Positions 61,879 to 64,000 of a stretch of DNA of 64,000 nucleotides are shown in pieces. Each line of letters starts with the position of its first letter. The stretch's first letter is position 1. A model generated the notes under the pieces. The model saw nothing but the letters and a program-made list of their open reading frames with translations. It did no database searches and had not been told where the DNA came from. Source of the DNA: Xanthocytophaga flava (GTDB taxonomy: Bacteria; Bacteroidota; Bacteroidia; Cytophagales; 172606-1); contig JASJOS010000003.1 in NCBI GenBank assembly GCA_030068525.1, positions 607,446 to 671,445 of the forward strand, written 5' to 3'. The translations under genes and the position numbers were made by a program.

Positions 61879-61927
61879 ATAAAAGAAAACGCCCGATTCA
61901 AAAGTGAATCGGGCGTTTTCTTTTATT
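61879..61927. terminator. Bidirectional terminator between hemB and the T9SS protein gene
   Basis: Perfect arms AAAAGAAAACGCCCGATTCA (61881-61900) and its complement (61905-61924), extended by two further base pairs, enclose a four-base loop. The two genes converge here. Confidence 0.92.
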
Positions 61928-64000
61928 TAAGTATATGAACCCAGCCTTTTATGACTATCCGTTCATCTCTTCGACGGAGCCTCATTGTTTTTAATTCAGC
62001 TGAATAGTAGTATACACCTGGTGATACGTTGTTTGCATCTGAAACCTCTGCATTGTTATTTAAACCACCAGCCCAGTTAATATGTATATCACTGGTTTCG
62101 AAAACCTTACGTCCCCAGCGATTTAGTATAGTTATCTTTCCCGACTCGATAAATCTGGGACAAGGATAGGGCTCAAACACTTGATTCAGTGTATCTCCAT
62201 TATCAGGTGTAATCACATTGGGCAAAGCATAATAGGGACAATTGTCCTGACAGACAATATTGCTCGGGGCACTCTCATTGCCACTCCTGTCTACCACTGT
62301 CACATAATAACAGCCGGCAAACGAGGTAAGATTGATGTGGTTGTATACCTGAACAGGACTCCACACACTGTCAATCAGAGTAAATTCCCTGTCTTCTTCA
62401 TACCGCTTGTAATAAATCCGATAGCGTGATAAATCCTGATCACATTCTTTGTCTCCTTCTGTTTGTGGATACACCCAGCTCAAATGATTCGAGTACGTGC
62501 TCACACTACAAAACGAAGGGGAAGGACTGCCTTCTTCGGATGCCCATTGAGCACAGGGAGTCGGATCAATGGCCAACACCACCGCACACGGTTTGACTGT
62601 ATCCAAGGGACTGCTGCACAATTCCTGTGAGGCATTGATCAGCGGATCTTCCAGCAAGCGCTCATTGTAAGTACCCACCGTCTCCACATAATAACAATAC
62701 AGCGAATCCTTGTTGAGTTTGATTCCATTGCCGGTGTCAATATAGGTGAAACTGGCGGCACTGCTGACGGGCACTTCGGCTAGTTTGACATAGGCTTTGG
62801 GCACCTGATTCTTTTTAGTCTGATCTTCCCGGTAGACAATGTGAGTTGAGTTGGTATTGTCCCACGGCACCTGAGCTGTCCACTTGAGCTGAATAGCATC
62901 AGGCAAAGGAGTGGCCGACAAACGAACACTTGAAGCAGGCTGAGAGGAATCTGCTCTGGCTCCATTGGACGAAAGCAACACCACTACATACGTGTACGGA
63001 TTTACTTCGGTGTTCAAGCCACTATCAGTAAAGCTCAGATACGATGTCGGTGCCGGAATACTTGGCTGCCATTCAGTCGTGTACACAGGAGTCGATCCAA
63101 AACTGGTCGAAAAGCCAGTGGCCCGAAACACCTGATAGCGGTAGGGACCGGGGATTTCTGCCGGATCGATTTCGAGTGGTTGTGCCCAGCGCACTTTTAT
63201 TTGTCCCTGGGCCAGATCGGTTTTGCTCACAGACACATTCGTAATGATGGGAACGGTAAGTTTGAGGCGGGCACAGACCTGATCGGAGAGAATGCCTGCC
63301 CCTCCGGAAGTACCCGTGAAAGCGGCACTGACCCGGTAGGCATACTGAATTCCTTTTTTGACTGTCTGATCCAGAAAGCTAGTGCTTGTCGCGGCCACTC
63401 TTCCTACCAGGGTGTAACCGGCCGGAATGGATTTGGCACAGGGGTCAATCTGATCAGGAGAACAGCCCTGTTTTCGCCAGATCAGCAGTTGGGTAGCACC
63501 CGAACAGGTGTATGGGTTCCAGCTAAGGCGGATGGCATTGGCCTCTACGGTAGGTTTGAGCCCTGTCACCGGCGGACCGACCACAGTAATACGCCAGGTT
63601 TTGGTATCGGTCAGCTGATTGGGTACAGGAGCATTGTCTTCTGCTTTGAAGACCACATCATAGGGTTGAGCCCGCACCTGAGTACAAACAGTTTTCCATT
63701 CAAAGTTGCTTTGTGCCGGATTTCCCTGATACTGGTACTGATCTCTGACCTTGGGCGGATGGTTGGGTGGATCGAGCGTAGCGGCAGGCTGATGGGGAAA
63801 CAAAGCAGTGGAGGTGGAGAAAATAGCCGATTCGGAGGAAATGCGAATCGATTGGTTTTGATCCGGATCGGTAGCGCGGATGATGGCTTTGAGCACTGTA
63901 CCCGCCACAATACAGGTGTCTTTGGGAATAATCAGTTCAGGCCGTTTGTTGGGTTGTTCTCTGACAGTGATCTGCATATCACGGACAATCTCACCGATTT
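61923..64000 (-). CDS. Large T9SS type-B secreted protein (5' end outside window)
   Basis: The frame is open through the right edge (codons before the ATG at 63977 continue to 64000), so this is the C-terminal part, at least 692 residues, of a larger protein. It has fibronectin-III-like modules with repeated proline and Tyr/Ser patterns (RLSWNPYTCSGATQLLIWRK, YAYRVSAAFTG and QLKWTAQVPWDNTNSTHIVY). It ends in a gliding-motility-type T9SS domain: YYALPNVITPDNGDTLNQVF, KITILNRWGRKVFETSDIH, VSPGVYYYSAEL and the KGWVHILK tail. It is probably a surface adhesin or secreted giant protein. The 5' portion is clearly richer in G+C than the 3' end (see findings). Confidence 0.88.
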   Translation of the reverse strand, partial: IGEIVRDMQITVREQPNKRPELIIPKDTCIVAGTVLKAIIRATDPDQNQSIRISSESAIFSTSTALFPHQPAATLDPPNHPPKVRDQYQYQGNPAQSNFEWKTVCTQVRAQPYDVVFKAEDNAPVPNQLTDTKTWRITVVGPPVTGLKPTVEANAIRLSWNPYTCSGATQLLIWRKQGCSPDQIDPCAKSIPAGYTLVGRVAATSTSFLDQTVKKGIQYAYRVSAAFTGTSGGAGILSDQVCARLKLTVPIITNVSVSKTDLAQGQIKVRWAQPLEIDPAEIPGPYRYQVFRATGFSTSFGSTPVYTTEWQPSIPAPTSYLSFTDSGLNTEVNPYTYVVVLLSSNGARADSSQPASSVRLSATPLPDAIQLKWTAQVPWDNTNSTHIVYREDQTKKNQVPKAYVKLAEVPVSSAASFTYIDTGNGIKLNKDSLYCYYVETVGTYNERLLEDPLINASQELCSSPLDTVKPCAVVLAIDPTPCAQWASEEGSPSPSFCSVSTYSNHLSWVYPQTEGDKECDQDLSRYRIYYKRYEEDREFTLIDSVWSPVQVYNHINLTSFAGCYYVTVVDRSGNESAPSNIVCQDNCPYYALPNVITPDNGDTLNQVFEPYPCPRFIESGKITILNRWGRKVFETSDIHINWAGGLNNNAEVSDANNVSPGVYYYSAELKTMRLRRRDERIVIKGWVHILK

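Overview
The window looks like a chromosomal stretch of an AT-rich member of the Bacteroidota, most likely a Cytophagales (Cytophagia) bacterium. The evidence is type IX secretion (T9SS) proteins with PorZ-type and gliding-motility-type C-terminal domains, a TonB-dependent receptor, DUF4494/DUF4919/DUF1460/DUF3857 family proteins, repeated matches to the Bacteroidota -7 promoter element TAnnTTTG, and a decayed SusD C-terminus. No rRNA, tRNA, IS element, prophage or CRISPR array was seen, so this reads mainly as core genome. The genus cannot be fixed from sequence alone.

Layout. 1-6 kb: a TSUP anion exporter, a DUF4494 protein, a small lipoprotein, then an ECF sigma / HEAT-repeat anti-sigma / two secreted beta-repeat proteins cluster. 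6-13.3 kb: envelope proteins, including a 704-aa secreted repeat protein, a DUF1460 amidase-like protein, a papain-like protein, a LolC/E-type permease and a NamZ-family muramidase. 13.6-20.3 kb (minus strand): recO, porZ, a TetA-like MFS transporter and a TonB-dependent receptor. 20.4-24.1 kb (plus strand): a Kdo-synthesis cluster, kdsA - [82-aa protein + zeta-toxin-like kinase] - transaldolase-like/CBS fusion - KdsC-like phosphatase. 24.2-34.9 kb: phosphate transporter, FAD reductase, DUF3857 protein, T9SS type-B adhesin-like protein, NlpC/P60 lipoprotein, nadD, gmk and a SigR-like sigma/anti-sigma pair. 35.4-47.4 kb: S9 peptidase, OmpA-family propeller protein, cyclase fusion, GNAT, isocitrate dehydrogenase, enoyl-CoA hydratase, flippase, dut, mltG. 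47.6-57 kb: tsaC, MacB-type permease, DUF4919, a GATase1-like secreted protein, a single-domain response regulator, a SusD remnant, rsmG, an ECF sigma overlapping a GT2 glycosyltransferase. 57.2-64 kb: an RprX/RprY-like two-component system with a lipoprotein gene inserted between its genes, hemB, and the C-terminal part of a large T9SS type-B protein that runs off the window.

Most notable. (1) Two intergenic arrays (about 13408-13603 and 39919-40104) are built from degenerate 18-bp palindromic units on an exact 28-bp pitch. Each lies between convergent genes, downstream of a strong terminator for the plus-strand gene and at the 3' end of a minus-strand gene with no visible terminator. I know of no described family that matches. 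(2) In the Kdo cluster the place expected for arabinose-5-phosphate isomerase holds a transaldolase-like domain fused to a CBS pair, with a Thr at the position of the usual catalytic Asn, and a toxin-antitoxin-like pair sits inside the cluster. (3) Smaller signals are a double hairpin near 8.3 kb, nested inverted repeats before an ATG-less gmk, a SusD C-terminal relic near 53.5 kb, and a composition step inside the last gene.
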